64,000 nt of DNA, taken from positions 522,158 to 586,157 of the forward strand of contig NZ_LNUV01000006.1 in assembly GCF_001512285.1 (NCBI RefSeq). The letters run 5' to 3'. Position numbers and translations under genes: made by a program. The notes beneath the pieces were generated by a model that was given only the letters and a program-made list of their open reading frames with translations, had not been told where the DNA came from and did no database searches. Shown piece after piece: positions 16,646 to 24,896 of the stretch; position 1 is the first letter of the stretch, and each line of letters opens with the position of its first letter. This DNA comes from Arthrobacter sp. EpRS71. Lineage in GTDB: Bacteria; Actinomycetota; Actinomycetes; Actinomycetales; Micrococcaceae.

Positions 16646-17431
16646 ATGAAAGGGCACGTGACTGAACCGGCGACAGTTGGATCCTTCCTTCCGGATACCC
16701 GCAGCATCAGGGCGAATATCGGAGGCTGGGCGCAATTGAGCGTGGTCCAGTACTTTGTGGCCGAAGCTGCCGTGATCGCGGCGTGGGCAGGCCCGGAACC
16801 CTACAGCAGGGCCACCGGATTCATTAGTGATCTTGGGGCGGTCTCCTGTGGCATCTACGAGGACAGGGCAGTTTGTTCGCCGCTGCATCTGCTGATGAAT
16901 GCCTCCTTCGTGGTGCAGGGCCTGGCCTTGGTCCTCGGCGCGCTGTTCCTGAAGGCAGGGCTGTTGAGCGTCGCGGCGCGGCCCGGTGTGCAGGCACGGC
17001 GTTTCCGGGCCGTCGCCGGGGGATCCGCTCAGACCCGCGTGTTGACCGTGCCGTGGATCCTGGCCGTCACCATCCGGATCCTCACCGGTGTTGCTGGCAT
17101 GGGAACGGTGATTGTGGGCCTGGTGCCCGAAGACCTGGGCTCACCCTGGCATTTTGCGGGGGCTTTGATGTTTTTCATCGGTGGCGGCTTTGCCCTCCTG
17201 CTGCTGGGAGTCCTGTGGTGGCGGCAGACGCCGATGAGTTGGTTCCTCGGTGCCTGCGGGCTGATCTGCATCGGGGCACTCGTGATCGGTGCCATTACAG
17301 GGATGGAAGTACCTCAGCCGGGATTGCTGGAACGGTTTATGGGGTACCCGGTGACCGTGGGCCTCGCAACCGCCGGCCTGGTGATTGCCCAGCGTGTTCA
17401 CACGGAACGGCGAGGGCTCCGGGTCCTGTGA
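16646..17431 (+). CDS. DUF998 family membrane protein
   Basis: Integral membrane protein of 261 residues with about seven membrane segments. Block YSRATGFISDLGAVSCGIYEDRAVCSP and later segments match DUF998 (a widespread bacterial family of unknown function). The frame is open back to 16511, but that would run antisense through the tRNA gene; ATG 16646 with the -10-like TAGGCT 7 bases before it fits a leaderless start. Possible disulfide or metal role of the CGIYEDRAVC cysteines is inference. It ends 63 bases before a convergent membrane protein gene. Confidence 0.8.
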   Translation: MKGHVTEPATVGSFLPDTRSIRANIGGWAQLSVVQYFVAEAAVIAAWAGPEPYSRATGFISDLGAVSCGIYEDRAVCSPLHLLMNASFVVQGLALVLGALFLKAGLLSVAARPGVQARRFRAVAGGSAQTRVLTVPWILAVTIRILTGVAGMGTVIVGLVPEDLGSPWHFAGALMFFIGGGFALLLLGVLWWRQTPMSWFLGACGLICIGALVIGAITGMEVPQPGLLERFMGYPVTVGLATAGLVIAQRVHTERRGLRVL

Positions 17432-17494
17432 GCTTTGCGCACCCGTAGCCGCCGTCCGCGCCCGTACGCACTGGTGCGCCGCGCGAAGGTGTGG

Positions 17495-18130
17495 TCAGGC
17501 GGGCTTCGCACTCTTTCGCCCAAGGAACACGGCTGCCACGCCGCACACCAGGCTGATCAGGAACAGTACCCAGGACGCAACCGTGACTGCTGACGCCAAG
17601 GCCACCGAACCGGCGTCGGGCGCTTCGGATGCCAGCACCGAATCAATGGCCACGTTGGACCACAGGTGAGCCACCGCGAACAGCAGGGGAGCAGCCCACA
17701 GTGCCCAACGCCATGACTTTCGCGCCACGTTGGTGCCGATCAGCAGGAGCCAGCTGAAGCCGAAAATCAGCGGAAACAGGGTGCCGGCGGTCTTGTGAAC
17801 ATAGTTGAGCTGGCCCCGGGCAGATTCATCCATGGCATCCCGCAGCTGGACGATGTACTCCTGCGAGAAACCGCCAATCAACGAATCAGGCATGGCCAGG
17901 CCGCCCGAGAGCTGCGTCATCTGGTTGAGGGTGAGCAGGTGCAGGTACCAGAACAGGAACAGGCTCGCCACCACGCCCGCGATCACAATGAGCTTGGAGT
18001 TGCTCTGCGCCTTCTGCGGGGTGCGCGAAGTGGTGGTATTGATCACGGGAGGCAGCGAGTGATCGGGGACCACTGCCTTGGCTCCGTGCTTCTTGATGCG
18101 CTGGGCGGGTGTCTTGGCCATGTGATTCAT
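17495..18130 (-). CDS. Membrane protein, unknown function
   Basis: Product of 211 residues: a basic N-terminal stretch (AKTPAQRIKKHGAKAVV), then about four membrane segments beginning SKLIVIAGVVASLFLFWYLH, with a periplasmic stretch of about 60 residues (QMTQLSGGLAMPDSLIGGFS onward), and a basic C-terminus. No family recognised. I use ATG 18130, preceded by a weak GGCGGGA; ATG 18121 (three residues shorter) is the alternative and the ORF-extreme start at 18172 would enter the divergent gene. Divergent from the inositol-phosphatase gene with only 24 bases between starts. Confidence 0.75.
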   Translation of the reverse strand: MNHMAKTPAQRIKKHGAKAVVPDHSLPPVINTTTSRTPQKAQSNSKLIVIAGVVASLFLFWYLHLLTLNQMTQLSGGLAMPDSLIGGFSQEYIVQLRDAMDESARGQLNYVHKTAGTLFPLIFGFSWLLLIGTNVARKSWRWALWAAPLLFAVAHLWSNVAIDSVLASEAPDAGSVALASAVTVASWVLFLISLVCGVAAVFLGRKSAKPA

Positions 18131-18142
18131 TATCCCGCCACA

Positions 18143-18148
18143 TAAGGT
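18143..18148 (+). promoter_or_regulatory. -10 element, leaderless-type
   Basis: TAAGGT, then 6 bases, then ATG 18155. The 24-base divergent gap leaves no space for a longer leader. Confidence 0.45.
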
Positions 18149-18154
18149 GGAACC

Positions 18155-19000
18155 ATGACCACTGGCAGGCACACAGCAACTGAACTCGATCCGTCACTGG
18201 ATGACTACCAACTGGCCAGCGCCCTGGTCCGCGAGGCGGGCCAGCTGGCGCTGCTCATGCGGATGGGCGGACTCCAGGGTGAACGCAAAACCTCAGTGTC
18301 CGACGTCGTCACTGCAGCCGATCACGCAGCAGAGGCTTACGTCCTGGAACAGTTGAGGCGCTGCCGCCCTGACGACGGCATCCTGGGCGAGGAGGGCGCG
18401 TCCGTTGCCGGGACCAGCGGACGGACCTGGGTGATCGACCCCGTTGATGGCACCTACAACTTCCTGCACGGCTCCACGTACTGGTGCTCGGCCATTGCCC
18501 TTAAACGCGACGATTCAGACCACGGCGGCAAGCCGGTTGCCGATCCGGAGGTGCTGCTCGGGGCCATCTACCAACCGGAACTGGACAAGCTCTGGCTGGG
18601 CGGCCAGGATCGCCCATCCACCCTGAACGGCGAATCGATCTCCGGTTCCGGCGACCTCCCCGTCAGCCAAATCTCCGCCGCCACCTACATTCATCCCACC
18701 TGGCTGGCAGACCCCCGCGCCGCCATGCCGTGGCACGCGGCTGCAGTTTCCGCCGCATCACTGCGGATGTTCGGTTCCGGTTCCTGCGACCTTGGCCGCG
18801 TGGCCGACGGCGAACTTGGCTGCTGGTTCCAGCACAGCTGCCCTGAATGGGACTGGCTCCCCGGAAAGGCGATTGTCCGTGCGGCCGGCGGGGACACCGC
18901 CGTCGTGACGGTCAACGGACTGAACTGGTTCGTGGCTGGAGGCCCGACGGCGGTACGCGAGTTGAGCGCCGCCCTCACCTCTGTTCCCCAATTTGCCTAG
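18155..19000 (+). CDS. Inositol monophosphatase family phosphatase
   Basis: Soluble Mg-dependent phosphatase of 281 residues. Metal-binding motif 1 WVIDPVDGTYNF near residue 92 and the upstream EE in GILGEEGAS are intact; the second motif is replaced by CPEWDWLPGKAIVRAAGG near residue 228, where WDW-P is the usual aspartate site. N-terminal block TSVSDVVTAADHAAE is typical. The family covers inositol monophosphatase, histidinol phosphatase HisN, CysQ and SuhB-like enzymes; sequence alone does not choose, although 3'-phosphate nucleotidase and HisN-like roles remain possible. Confidence 0.87.
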   Translation: MTTGRHTATELDPSLDDYQLASALVREAGQLALLMRMGGLQGERKTSVSDVVTAADHAAEAYVLEQLRRCRPDDGILGEEGASVAGTSGRTWVIDPVDGTYNFLHGSTYWCSAIALKRDDSDHGGKPVADPEVLLGAIYQPELDKLWLGGQDRPSTLNGESISGSGDLPVSQISAATYIHPTWLADPRAAMPWHAAAVSAASLRMFGSGSCDLGRVADGELGCWFQHSCPEWDWLPGKAIVRAAGGDTAVVTVNGLNWFVAGGPTAVRELSAALTSVPQFA

Positions 19001-19120
19001 GGTTTGTCCGCATAAGGGAGGGCGCCCCGGATCGCGACAGCATGATCCACCTGGTGCGCCGCCGGTGCCACCCGGAGACCTGATCCAGGTCTTGTGCCTT
19101 TGAGTGTCAGAGGCACAGCC

Positions 19121-19126
19121 TAGACT
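19121..19126 (+). promoter_or_regulatory. -10 element of pcrA
   Basis: TAGACT, 10 bases before ATG 19137, predicting a leader of only about 3 bases. TTGAGT at 19100-19105 is a possible -35 at 15-base spacing. Confidence 0.45.
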
Positions 19127-19136
19127 GGTAGGCACC

Positions 19137-21683
19137 ATGGATATGTTGTTTGACCCCTACGCAGACGGACCCTTCAAAGCAGGCACCAAAGCCGCAGTCA
19201 AGGCTGCCCCGGAGCTTTCCTCTTCAGGCGGAGGCGCCACCGGGCCCCGCCTTCAGGAGGGGACCAGCGGGTCAGGGAACCCTCCCCGGCAGCCTTCCCA
19301 GGGAGGGTGGGACAACCAGGGAGCCCACGGCTTGCCCACTGCTGACGCCCTGCTCCAAGGGCTGAACCCGCAGCAGGAAGAAGCGGTCAAGCACGCAGGA
19401 AGTCCGTTGTTGATCGTGGCCGGTGCCGGCTCCGGCAAAACGCGTGTCCTCAGTAACAGGATCGCCTACCTCATTGCCACCAAGCGTGCGCATCACGGTG
19501 AAATCCTGGCCATCACCTTCACCAACAAAGCGGCGGCCGAAATGCGGGAACGCATCGAAGCTTTGGTGGGACCCCGGGCCAAGGGAATGTGGATCTCTAC
19601 GTTCCACTCGTCCTGCGTCCGTATCCTGCGCCGGGAAGCGGCCAACGTGGGCCTGAATTCCAACTTCTCCATTTACGACTCCGCTGATTCACTGCGCCTG
19701 ATCACCCTGGTGGCCAAGAATCTGGACCTCGATCCCAAGAAGTTCGCGCCGAAGGCCATCCAACACAAGATTTCCGCGCTCAAGAACGAACTCATTGACG
19801 CCGACTCCTACGTGTCCTCGGCAAACCACAACGACCCCTTTGAAAGCGCCGTTGCAGACGTCTTCAAGGGCTACACGCAGCGTCTCCGGCAAGCCAACGC
19901 GATGGACTTCGATGACCTCATCGCCGAAACCGTGTACATGTTCAGGGCCTTCCCGGCGCTCGCGGAATCTTACCGGCGCCGCTTCCGGCACGTCTTGGTT
20001 GATGAGTACCAGGACACCAACCACGCCCAGTACGCACTGGTCAGGGAAATCGTGGGTGTGGGCACGGCTACGGATGTAGCACCCAGCGAACTGACTGTTG
20101 TGGGCGATTCCGATCAGTCCATTTATGCCTTCCGCGGTGCGGACATCCGCAACATTGTGGAATTCGAAGCCGACTACCCCAATGCCCGCACCATCAAACT
20201 CGAGCAGAATTACCGCTCCACGCAGAACATTCTCAGCGCCGCCAACTCGGTGATTTCCCGCAACCCGAACCGCCAGGAAAAGCGTTTGTGGACTGCGGAG
20301 GGCGACGGCGAGAAAATCGTTGGCTACGTCGGAGAGAACGAGCATGATGAAGCCCAGTTCATCGCCAAGGAAATCGACCGTTTGCAGGACGAGGACAATT
20401 TGCGGCCAGGCGACGTCGCAATCTTCTACCGCACCAACGCGCAGTCGCGTTCCATTGAAGACGTCCTGGTCCGGGTGGGCTTGCCGTACAAGGTAGTGGG
20501 CGGCACGCGCTTCTACGAGCGCAAGGAAATCAAGGACGCCCTGGCCTATCTGCGGGTTCTGGTGAATCCGGACGACGACGTCAACCTCCGCCGGGTGCTG
20601 AACGAACCCAAACGCGGGATCGGTGACCGTGCAGAGGGTGCAGTTGCCGCTTTGGCCGAGCGGGAGCGTACGTCCTTCATGACCGCAGCCCGCCGCGCCG
20701 ATCAAGCGCCGGGCATGGCCACCCGTTCGGTGAACGCCGTCTTGGGCTTCGTGAAGCTGCTGGATGACCTCGCCGAGGTGGCCTCCGGGTCCGGTGCCGC
20801 TGCTGCCCTGGAGGCCGTCCTTGAACAGACTGGTTACCTGGCAGGCCTGCGCGCCAGCAACGACCCCCAGGACGAATCCCGGGTGGAGAACCTGGCCGAA
20901 CTGGTGGCCGTGGTTCGGGAATACGAGCGCGACAACCCGGACGGATCCCTCGGCGAGTTCTTGGAACAGGTCTCCCTGGTGGCCGACGCCGACCAGATCC
21001 CCGATGCCCCGGGTGCGGACATCGACGCCGCCGTGGCTGAGGCCAAGCGGATGGGCGTTGTCACGCTCATGACGCTGCACACCGCCAAGGGCCTGGAGTT
21101 CCCGGTGGTCTTCCTTACCGGCATGGAGCATGGCATCTTCCCGCACCAGCGCTCGGCGACGGATCCCAAGGAGCTCGCCGAAGAACGGCGCCTGGCCTAT
21201 GTGGGGCTTACCCGGGCGCGCAAACGCTTGTACGTCACACGCTCCGAAGTCCGCAGCATGTGGGGCCAGAGCCAGTACAACCCCGCAAGCCAGTTCCTGG
21301 AAGAGATCCCTTCCGAACTCGTGGAGTGGAAGCGTGAAGGAATGAGCCGCCAGGCCGCAGGCGGCTGGGGGAGCGCCCCCGTCGGGTCCAACCGCTACGG
21401 TGGTTCCTTCTGGGGTGCGGGCACATCGCGCGGCGCTGCCGCCAGCCCTACCGCAGGGTTCGACGCCGACGTTCCCGCCGCCGTCGTACGCAACAGGGTC
21501 CAGCCGCAAAAGGAAGTCATTTCCGTGGTGGCGGGGGACAAAGTGAACCACACCAGCTTCGGCAACGGAGTGGTGCTGGGCATTGAAGGCGCCGGGGACA
21601 AGACGGTGGCGAAGGTGAAGTTCGACATCGGCGAGAAGCGCCTGCTGTTGCGGTACGCGCCCCTGACCAAGTTGGATGCGTGA
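19137..21683 (+). CDS. pcrA: ATP-dependent DNA helicase PcrA/UvrD
   Basis: Superfamily 1A 3'-5' helicase of 848 residues used in repair and replication restart. Motifs: Walker A AGAGSGKTRVL near 97, motif II VDEYQDTNHAQ near 288, motif III VGDSDQSIYAFRGAD, motif IV LEQNYRST, motif V MTLHTAKGLEFPVVFL, motif VI YVGLTRARKRLYV. The C-terminal tail ends in a Tudor-like segment (VAGDKVNHTSFGNGVVLGIE) that binds RNA polymerase in PcrA proteins. I chose ATG 19137, the usual actinobacterial N-terminus MDMLFDPYADGPF, rather than GTG 19104, which would overlap the -10 sequence. Confidence 0.95.
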   Translation: MDMLFDPYADGPFKAGTKAAVKAAPELSSSGGGATGPRLQEGTSGSGNPPRQPSQGGWDNQGAHGLPTADALLQGLNPQQEEAVKHAGSPLLIVAGAGSGKTRVLSNRIAYLIATKRAHHGEILAITFTNKAAAEMRERIEALVGPRAKGMWISTFHSSCVRILRREAANVGLNSNFSIYDSADSLRLITLVAKNLDLDPKKFAPKAIQHKISALKNELIDADSYVSSANHNDPFESAVADVFKGYTQRLRQANAMDFDDLIAETVYMFRAFPALAESYRRRFRHVLVDEYQDTNHAQYALVREIVGVGTATDVAPSELTVVGDSDQSIYAFRGADIRNIVEFEADYPNARTIKLEQNYRSTQNILSAANSVISRNPNRQEKRLWTAEGDGEKIVGYVGENEHDEAQFIAKEIDRLQDEDNLRPGDVAIFYRTNAQSRSIEDVLVRVGLPYKVVGGTRFYERKEIKDALAYLRVLVNPDDDVNLRRVLNEPKRGIGDRAEGAVAALAERERTSFMTAARRADQAPGMATRSVNAVLGFVKLLDDLAEVASGSGAAAALEAVLEQTGYLAGLRASNDPQDESRVENLAELVAVVREYERDNPDGSLGEFLEQVSLVADADQIPDAPGADIDAAVAEAKRMGVVTLMTLHTAKGLEFPVVFLTGMEHGIFPHQRSATDPKELAEERRLAYVGLTRARKRLYVTRSEVRSMWGQSQYNPASQFLEEIPSELVEWKREGMSRQAAGGWGSAPVGSNRYGGSFWGAGTSRGAAASPTAGFDADVPAAVVRNRVQPQKEVISVVAGDKVNHTSFGNGVVLGIEGAGDKTVAKVKFDIGEKRLLLRYAPLTKLDA

Positions 21684-21697
21684 AACAGCAGGGCATA

Positions 21698-22387
21698 ATG
21701 AGGGGCATGCGACGGACTGTTGGGGCGATCCTTGCCGCCTTGCTCATGGTGCTGGCGGCCGGATGCTCGTTCGCCACCGAGGATCCGGACTATGTTCCGC
21801 CGGCACCGCTACCGCCGCTGGAACAGCTGCAGCAGGTTCCTGTCACCGAGCAGACCACCTTGTCCGCGGGCGAGGAAGTGACTGCGTTCGTCACGGCTGA
21901 TAAGAGCATTGTGTGTGCCTTGACCTCTTCCCGGGGCGGTCATCTGAATCTGCCCTATGAGGCCAACTCATACTCGGACGCCGCCAACAACAAGTTCGCT
22001 GTTGTCCCGGTGGCCCATTGTGAACTGGCGAAGTACACCGCACCGGAACCGGACGACATCGCTGACGACTGCGCAGGAATCGGCCTGGGATACCTGGGCG
22101 GGACAGCCCTCCTGACTCCGGAGAAGGCCGTCTACGGCTCATGTCGTTCCGGCGTAACACAAATGGAGTCGGAGTTCGGGCCGGAGGGAAGCCGTGATGG
22201 TCCCATCTCCAAGCTGCGTGAGCTGGCAGAAGGTCAGAACATCGAGCGCAATGGTCTTCGGTGTTCGGCATATAACGGTGGTGTTGCCTGCGGAAATGTG
22301 TCCGGTGGCGTGGCATTCTTCGTGAGCCGCGAGGGTTACCAGTTGATTTCCGACGGCGGCAAAACGGTGGCGGGGAACCTTAAGTAA
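21698..22387 (+). CDS. Secreted lipoprotein, DUF6636-like
   Basis: Product of 229 residues with a lipoprotein signal: basic start, hydrophobic AILAALLMVLAAG and Cys 23. The mature part has several paired cysteines (SIVCALTS, AHCELA, DDCAGIG, GSCRSG, LRCSAY, VACGN), the pattern CA..S...G, resembling DUF6636-type proteins; the last block (GLRCSAYNGGVACGNVSGGVAFFVS) is the most family-like. A GTG at 21680 overlapping the pcrA stop would also be possible, giving 235 residues. Function unknown; it follows pcrA by 14 bases and ends before a strong terminator, so it is likely in the same transcript. Confidence 0.75.
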   Translation: MRGMRRTVGAILAALLMVLAAGCSFATEDPDYVPPAPLPPLEQLQQVPVTEQTTLSAGEEVTAFVTADKSIVCALTSSRGGHLNLPYEANSYSDAANNKFAVVPVAHCELAKYTAPEPDDIADDCAGIGLGYLGGTALLTPEKAVYGSCRSGVTQMESEFGPEGSRDGPISKLRELAEGQNIERNGLRCSAYNGGVACGNVSGGVAFFVSREGYQLISDGGKTVAGNLK

Positions 22388-22423
22388 GCTTCGTGATCGC
22401 CGCCGGGCCGCCGGTGAACAGTC

Positions 22424-22451
22424 GAAAAACCGCGAAATTCTGCGGTTTTTC
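22424..22451 (+). terminator. Intrinsic terminator
   Basis: GAAAAACCGC (22424-22433) and GCGGTTTTTC (22442-22451) form a perfect 10-base stem whose 3' arm is a T run; the A run in the 5' arm makes it bidirectional in principle. It ends the pcrA-lipoprotein transcript and isolates sucC. The remaining 200 bases to sucC hold the promoter region; I see no further clear element. Confidence 0.88.
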
Positions 22452-22660
22452 TACAACCGATAGAAGTGTAAGGTTACTCACTTAACAGGTAGTGTGTAGC
22501 TGGCGGGACTCCTCAAAGGGCTAAAGTTCCGAGAGGACCTTACGCAATGTGACCGGCTTCAATCCTGGTTGTTACCGCGTACTTTCCGCAGCTGGCTATC
22601 GCGGTCATCGCGGTTCCCGGCTGAACAGAAAACTACTTCGACGTAGAAGGACACTAAACC

Positions 22661-23830
22661 GTGGACCTGTTTGAATATCAGGCGCGCGATATGTTCGAGG
22701 CGCACGGTGTACCCGTGCTCGCCGGCATCGTGGCGCACACTCCTGAAGAAGCAAAGGCAGCTGCCGAGAAGATCGGCGGCGTAACTGTCGTCAAGGCACA
22801 GGTTAAGGTTGGTGGCCGCGGCAAGGCTGGCGGCGTCAAGGTTGCCAAGACTGCCGAAGAGGCGCTTGAGCACTCCACCAACATCCTGGGCATGGACATC
22901 AAGGGCCACACCGTCAACAAGGTGATGATCGCCCAGGGTGCTGACATCGCCGAGGAATTCTACTTCTCGGTCCTTTTGGACCGCGCCAACCGCAACTACC
23001 TGGCCATGTGCTCGGTAGAGGGTGGCATGGAAATCGAACAGCTTGCCGTGGAACGTCCCGAGGCCCTGGCCAAGATCGCCATCGACCCCGCAGTGGGCAT
23101 CGACCAAGCCAAGGCTGACGAGATCGTCGCTGCTGCAGGTTTTGCTGAAGAACTGCGCGGCAAAGTGGCCGACGTCATTCTGAAGCTCTGGGATGTCTTC
23201 AAGAAGGAAGACGCAACCCTGGTTGAGGTCAACCCGCTGGTCCGTACCGGCGCAGGCGAGATCGTTGCCCTCGACGGCAAGGTTTCCCTGGACGAGAACG
23301 CTGACTTCCGCCACGTGCACCACTCCACGTTGGAAGACAAGGATGCAGCTGACCCGTTGGAGGCCAAGGCCAAGGCCCAGGACCTCAACTACGTCAAGCT
23401 GGACGGCGAAGTAGGCATCATCGGCAACGGCGCCGGTCTTGTGATGTCCACCCTCGACGTCGTTGCTTACGCCGGTGAGAACCACGGCAACGTCAAGCCC
23501 GCCAACTTCCTGGACATCGGCGGTGGAGCTTCCGCTGAGGTCATGGCCAACGGCCTCGACGTCATCCTGGGCGACTCCCAGGTCAAGAGCGTGTTCGTGA
23601 ACGTCTTCGGTGGCATCACCGCTTGTGACGCGGTTGCCAAGGGCATCGTTGGTGCATTGGCTGAGCTGGGTTCCTCCGCGAACAAGCCGCTGGTAGTTCG
23701 CCTCGACGGCAACAACGTTGAGGAAGGCCGCCGCATCCTGACCGAGGCCAACCACCCGCTGGTTACCCTGGCCGCCACCATGGACGAGGGCGCCGACAAG
23801 GCCGCCGAGCTCGCCAACGCAGCTAAGTAA
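22661..23830 (+). CDS. sucC: Succinyl-CoA ligase beta subunit
   Basis: ATP-grasp beta subunit of succinyl-CoA synthetase of the TCA cycle, 389 residues, usual length. N-terminus [19 protein letters not shown] and the blocks [17 protein letters not shown] and [15 protein letters not shown] are signature-like; [20 protein letters not shown] carries the metal ligand region. Start is GTG 22661 with AGAAGGA 10 bases upstream. Ends 14 bases before sucD, the alpha subunit gene. Confidence 0.97.
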   Translation: MDLFEYQARDMFEAHGVPVLAGIVAHTPEEAKAAAEKIGGVTVVKAQVKVGGRGKAGGVKVAKTAEEALEHSTNILGMDIKGHTVNKVMIAQGADIAEEFYFSVLLDRANRNYLAMCSVEGGMEIEQLAVERPEALAKIAIDPAVGIDQAKADEIVAAAGFAEELRGKVADVILKLWDVFKKEDATLVEVNPLVRTGAGEIVALDGKVSLDENADFRHVHHSTLEDKDAADPLEAKAKAQDLNYVKLDGEVGIIGNGAGLVMSTLDVVAYAGENHGNVKPANFLDIGGGASAEVMANGLDVILGDSQVKSVFVNVFGGITACDAVAKGIVGALAELGSSANKPLVVRLDGNNVEEGRRILTEANHPLVTLAATMDEGADKAAELANAAK

Positions 23831-23844
23831 AGGGACGCGACACA

Positions 23845-24747
23845 ATGTCTATCTACCTCAACAAGGACTCCAAGGTCATCGTTCAGGGCATCACCGGCGG
23901 CGAGGGCACCAAGCACACCGCCCTCATGCTCAAGGCCGGCACCAACATTGTTGGTGGCGTCAACGCCCGCAAAGCCGGCACCACGGTTCTGCACGGCGAT
24001 AAGGAAATCAACGTCTTCGGCACCGTCAAGGAAGCCATCGCTGAAACCGGCGCGGACGTCTCCATCGTCTTCGTTCCGCCGGCATTCACCAAGGACGCCG
24101 TGGTTGAAGCCATCGAAGCCGGAATCGGCCTCGTTGTAGTCATCACCGAAGGCGTTCCGGTTCAGGACTCCGCCGAGTTCTGGGCACTCGCCCAGTCCAA
24201 GGTGGACGCTGACGGCAAGCAGATCACCCGCATCATCGGACCGAACTGCCCCGGCATCATCACCCCCGGCGAAGCCCTGGTGGGCATCACCCCGGCGAAC
24301 ATCACGGGCAAGGGCCCCATCGGCCTGGTGTCCAAGTCCGGTACCTTGACCTACCAGATGATGTACGAACTCCGCGACCTCGGCTTCTCCACCGCGATCG
24401 GTATTGGTGGCGACCCCATCATCGGCACCACGCACATCGACGCCCTGGCTGCGTTCGAAGCTGACCCCGAGACCAAGGCAATCGTCATGATCGGCGAAAT
24501 CGGTGGCGACGCTGAAGAGCGCGCAGCCGACTTCATCAAGGCCAACGTCACCAAGCCTGTTGTTGGCTACGTTGCAGGCTTCACCGCTCCCGAGGGCAAG
24601 ACCATGGGCCACGCCGGCGCCATCGTCTCCGGCTCTGCAGGAACGGCACAGGCCAAGAAGGAAGCTCTCGAAGCCGCAGGCGTGAAGGTCGGCAAGACGC
24701 CGTCCGAGACCGCCACGCTGCTGCGCGAAGTTTACGCAACGCTCTAA
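23845..24747 (+). CDS. sucD: Succinyl-CoA ligase alpha subunit
   Basis: Alpha subunit, 300 residues, CoA-binding Rossmann domain then ligase domain. Visible: [13 protein letters not shown] (CoA binding), [22 protein letters not shown], and the phospho-histidine loop GHAGAIVSG near residue 255 that carries the phosphoryl group. Binding site AAAGGGACGC precedes ATG 23845. Forms the heteromer with SucC. Confidence 0.97.
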   Translation: MSIYLNKDSKVIVQGITGGEGTKHTALMLKAGTNIVGGVNARKAGTTVLHGDKEINVFGTVKEAIAETGADVSIVFVPPAFTKDAVVEAIEAGIGLVVVITEGVPVQDSAEFWALAQSKVDADGKQITRIIGPNCPGIITPGEALVGITPANITGKGPIGLVSKSGTLTYQMMYELRDLGFSTAIGIGGDPIIGTTHIDALAAFEADPETKAIVMIGEIGGDAEERAADFIKANVTKPVVGYVAGFTAPEGKTMGHAGAIVSGSAGTAQAKKEALEAAGVKVGKTPSETATLLREVYATL

Positions 24748-24759
24748 GCTTCACCAAAG

Positions 24760-24822
24760 CAACGCGGGGTCACTGACGGCCCGTTCCAACCACCGGAACG
24801 GGCCAAAAGTGACCCCGCGTTG
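24760..24822. terminator. Nested 15+10 bp hairpin between convergent genes
   Basis: CAACGCGGGGTCACT (24760-24774) pairs perfectly with AGTGACCCCGCGTTG (24808-24822), and GGCCCGTTCC (24778-24787) with GGAACGGGCC (24795-24804). It lies between sucD and a convergent minus-strand gene and probably ends both transcripts, although the T run after the stem is weak. The outer arms extend beyond what simple termination needs. Confidence 0.75.
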
Positions 24823-24896
24823 TTGGTTTAACATGGCTGACGCGAGCCGAAGAGTCTGGGGGAAAACTCCGACCCGCGCCAGGTCCAGGGGGCCGG

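Noticed and set aside
19104..19136. GTG 19104 as start of pcrA
   Set aside because: The -10-like TAGACT lies inside this extension and the usual family N-terminus begins at 19137.
22452..22660. Riboswitch upstream of sucC
   Set aside because: No conserved aptamer motif or second hairpin was seen; only a terminator and leader bases.
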